From NCBI RefSeq assembly GCF_900103265.1, contig NZ_FMWX01000001.1, positions 1,059,753 through 1,123,752 of the forward strand: a DNA stretch of 64,000 nucleotides, written 5' to 3'. Positions 62,621 to 64,000 of the stretch are shown here, in pieces. The translations under genes were made by a program, and so were the position numbers. Numbering within the stretch: position 1 is the first letter of the stretch; each line of letters opens with the position of its first letter. The DNA is from Sphingomonas sp. NFR15. Its GTDB lineage: Bacteria > Pseudomonadota > Alphaproteobacteria > Sphingomonadales > Sphingomonadaceae. Below the pieces are notes generated by a model. The model had not been told where the DNA came from and searched no databases. It saw nothing but the letters and a program-made list of their open reading frames with translations.

Positions 62621-63388
62621 TTATGCCGCCTGCTCCACCGGCAGCTTCACGTCTGGCTCGGGCGCGAGCGTTCGCACCTTGACCGAGAACCCCTCCGCGC
62701 CGACGCGGATCTCGTTGAACGAGGGCGGCGTTTCGCGCGTTCGCTCCGACAGCGTGCCCGCGCCGATCAGCCGGATCTGGTGGCCGGCGGCGTCGTGGGC
62801 GATGTCGAACGGATCGTGGACGTGCCCGGTCAACACGGCGTCCGCGCCTGCTTCCGCGAGCGCCTGCAACGCTTCGGCGCCGCGGTGGGTCTGCGCCGAC
62901 ATGCGCGTGTGCGGTTCGATCAGCGGATGGTGGCAGGCGATGAACACACGCGTGCCTGGCCGCGCCGCGCGCGCCAGCGCCACCGCCTTGGCGAGCTCGC
63001 GCTTTGCGACATAGCCTTTCGACCAGTTGAAGCGCCACTGGAAGCGCGCGGTCGTCACCATTGGCACGATCGTAACGCCGGGCAGTTCGAGCGGCTTCTC
63101 GATCATATCTTCGACCGAGCGATAGCGCCTGTAGGGTCGCGCGAACCGCTCGAACAGATTGTAATAGGGCAGATCGTGGTTGCCGACCTCGACCGTCACC
63201 GGCACGCCGAGCCCCTGCAGCCAGGCGAGCCCATCGGCGAACTCGCGGCGGCGCGCGCGGATCGTCAGGTCACCGGTCATCACGACCGCATCGGGCTGCT
63301 CCTTGTGAACGAGATCGTTGAACCACGCGATCGCGGCGCGGTCCTCGCGGCCGAAGTGGACATCGCTGACATGGAACAGTCGGACCAT
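62621..63388 (-). CDS. Metallophosphoesterase
   Basis: A 255-aa calcineurin-like phosphoesterase. Metal-binding blocks are D9/H11 (SDVHFG), D40 (TGDL), GNHD (about 69-72), H in CHHPL and GHVH near the C-terminus. It starts 13 bp downstream of the lipid kinase gene, so the two form an operon. The substrate is unknown; similar proteins cleave cyclic nucleotides or phosphodiesters. Confidence 0.9.
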   Translation of the reverse strand: MVRLFHVSDVHFGREDRAAIAWFNDLVHKEQPDAVVMTGDLTIRARRREFADGLAWLQGLGVPVTVEVGNHDLPYYNLFERFARPYRRYRSVEDMIEKPLELPGVTIVPMVTTARFQWRFNWSKGYVAKRELAKAVALARAARPGTRVFIACHHPLIEPHTRMSAQTHRGAEALQALAEAGADAVLTGHVHDPFDIAHDAAGHQIRLIGAGTLSERTRETPPSFNEIRVGAEGFSVKVRTLAPEPDVKLPVEQAA

Positions 63389-63401
63389 CGCAATTCCCCT
63401 G

Positions 63402-64000
63402 TTAGTCCGCGCGCAGCGTGCGGATGAACATCTCGCTCGTCCGACCGCCGCAGATCTGCGTGGCGGGATCGAGCATCACCGGTTCGCCGTCGAACAGCGC
63501 TAGCACGGGCTTGCGGCCGCCGATGCGGAACCGTTCCGCGAACACCTGAGTCACCGCGCGCGCCGCGACCCAGTCACCGGTCAGCCACTCCCAGCCGAGC
63601 GCGGCGATCGAGCGGAAATCGCGCGCGTCGACCGCGGCGATATCGAGGCGCTCCTTGCCGGGCCGCACGAACACGGCCTGCGCGTGATGCTCCAGCCCCG
63701 GCACGCCCTCCAGCCGGATGCCCCGCGAAAAGGTGCGCCGCACCGCGTGGCGAAGCGCGCGCATGAGCCCACGCAGCTTGCCCGATCGCACCAGTTCGCG
63801 CGCATGCACCCAACTCGTCGCCGGGCCGAGGATCAGCCCGACCAGCGCGCGGTGCTGCCCGGCCTCGACGAACGGGAGCGAGACGATCTCGCCCCGCTCG
63901 TGCGCGGCGTGGATGATCGAGGAAGGATCGGCGGTGCCGTGGAGTTCCTTGGCGAGCAGGTTCATCGTACCGCCGGGCAGGATCAGGATCGCGCCGTCCC
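63402..64000 (-). CDS. Diacylglycerol kinase-family lipid kinase (C-terminal part)
   Basis: Partial: the 5' end is beyond the window. About 199 residues are visible. The frame begins DGAILILPGGTMNLLA, the end of the nucleotide-binding core that in this family reads GGDGT...PxGTxN. The rest is the C-terminal beta-rich domain. It phosphorylates a lipid, perhaps diacylglycerol or a sphingosine-like base, given the sphingomonad host. Followed by the metallophosphoesterase. Confidence 0.85.
   Translation of the reverse strand, partial: DGAILILPGGTMNLLAKELHGTADPSSIIHAAHERGEIVSLPFVEAGQHRALVGLILGPATSWVHARELVRSGKLRGLMRALRHAVRRTFSRGIRLEGVPGLEHHAQAVFVRPGKERLDIAAVDARDFRSIAALGWEWLTGDWVAARAVTQVFAERFRIGGRKPVLALFDGEPVMLDPATQICGGRTSEMFIRTLRAD

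Overview
The window is GC-rich chromosomal DNA from an alphaproteobacterium, almost certainly a sphingomonad (Sphingomonas or a close relative). The evidence is four large TonB-dependent receptors (TBDRs) in 64 kb, an ECF sigma/FecR/TBDR set, a TBDR-SapC-cupin-halogenase cluster, an EcfG-type stress promoter, a plant-type glutamate-cysteine ligase and dispersed short palindromes of the REP kind. No phage, IS, plasmid or CRISPR signal was seen. Gene starts below are often shorter than the longest open frame because ribosome-binding sites, signal peptides or ATGA/GTGA overlaps fix them.

Layout. 1-8.7 kb: the start of a TetR regulator, a fused LplT/PlsC/acyl-ACP synthetase for lysophospholipid repair, a TBDR, a MarR-MFS pair and a double-PilZ protein. 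8.7-15 kb: a probable small RNA/terminator, then a minus-strand heavy-metal RND efflux operon (adaptor, pump, outer-membrane lipoprotein). 15-20.7 kb: a CPA1 antiporter overlapping a Tag DNA glycosylase, a PoxB-type pyruvate:quinone oxidoreductase, a hemerythrin protein behind an EcfG-like promoter, a phasin-like protein and a disordered small protein.

20.7-37.4 kb is a xylan/arabinoxylan utilization locus: two GH43 enzymes and a GH51 arabinofuranosidase (plus strand), a cupin and SapC pair (minus), a TBDR, a flavin-dependent halogenase homologue, a GH3 beta-xylosidase/glucosidase and an SGNH acetylesterase (plus). The enzymes carry export signals, so oligosaccharides imported by the TBDR would be debranched, deacetylated and cleaved in the periplasm. 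Two near-identical LacI-type operators, one ahead of GH43 and one ahead of the TBDR, suggest one regulon. 37.5-44.7 kb: ECF sigma, FecR, an STN-domain TBDR and another TBDR.

44.7-64 kb is mostly housekeeping: LysR/pirin (divergent), uracil-DNA glycosylase, two MsrA proteins (one exported, one cytosolic), an M20 peptidase, GalE, a K+ channel, RNase R-RsmE, GshA, a membrane methyltransferase, tRNA-Gly(TCC), the methionine-salvage genes mtnB-mtnD-mtnC-mtnA, a metallophosphoesterase and a partial lipid kinase.

Most notable: a REP-like palindromic element inserted in frame inside the RNase R catalytic domain; a REP family whose hairpin stems covary between copies; the shared LacI-type operators; the uncharacterised TBDR-linked halogenase/SapC/cupin set; and a candidate small RNA at about 8.86-8.94 kb.
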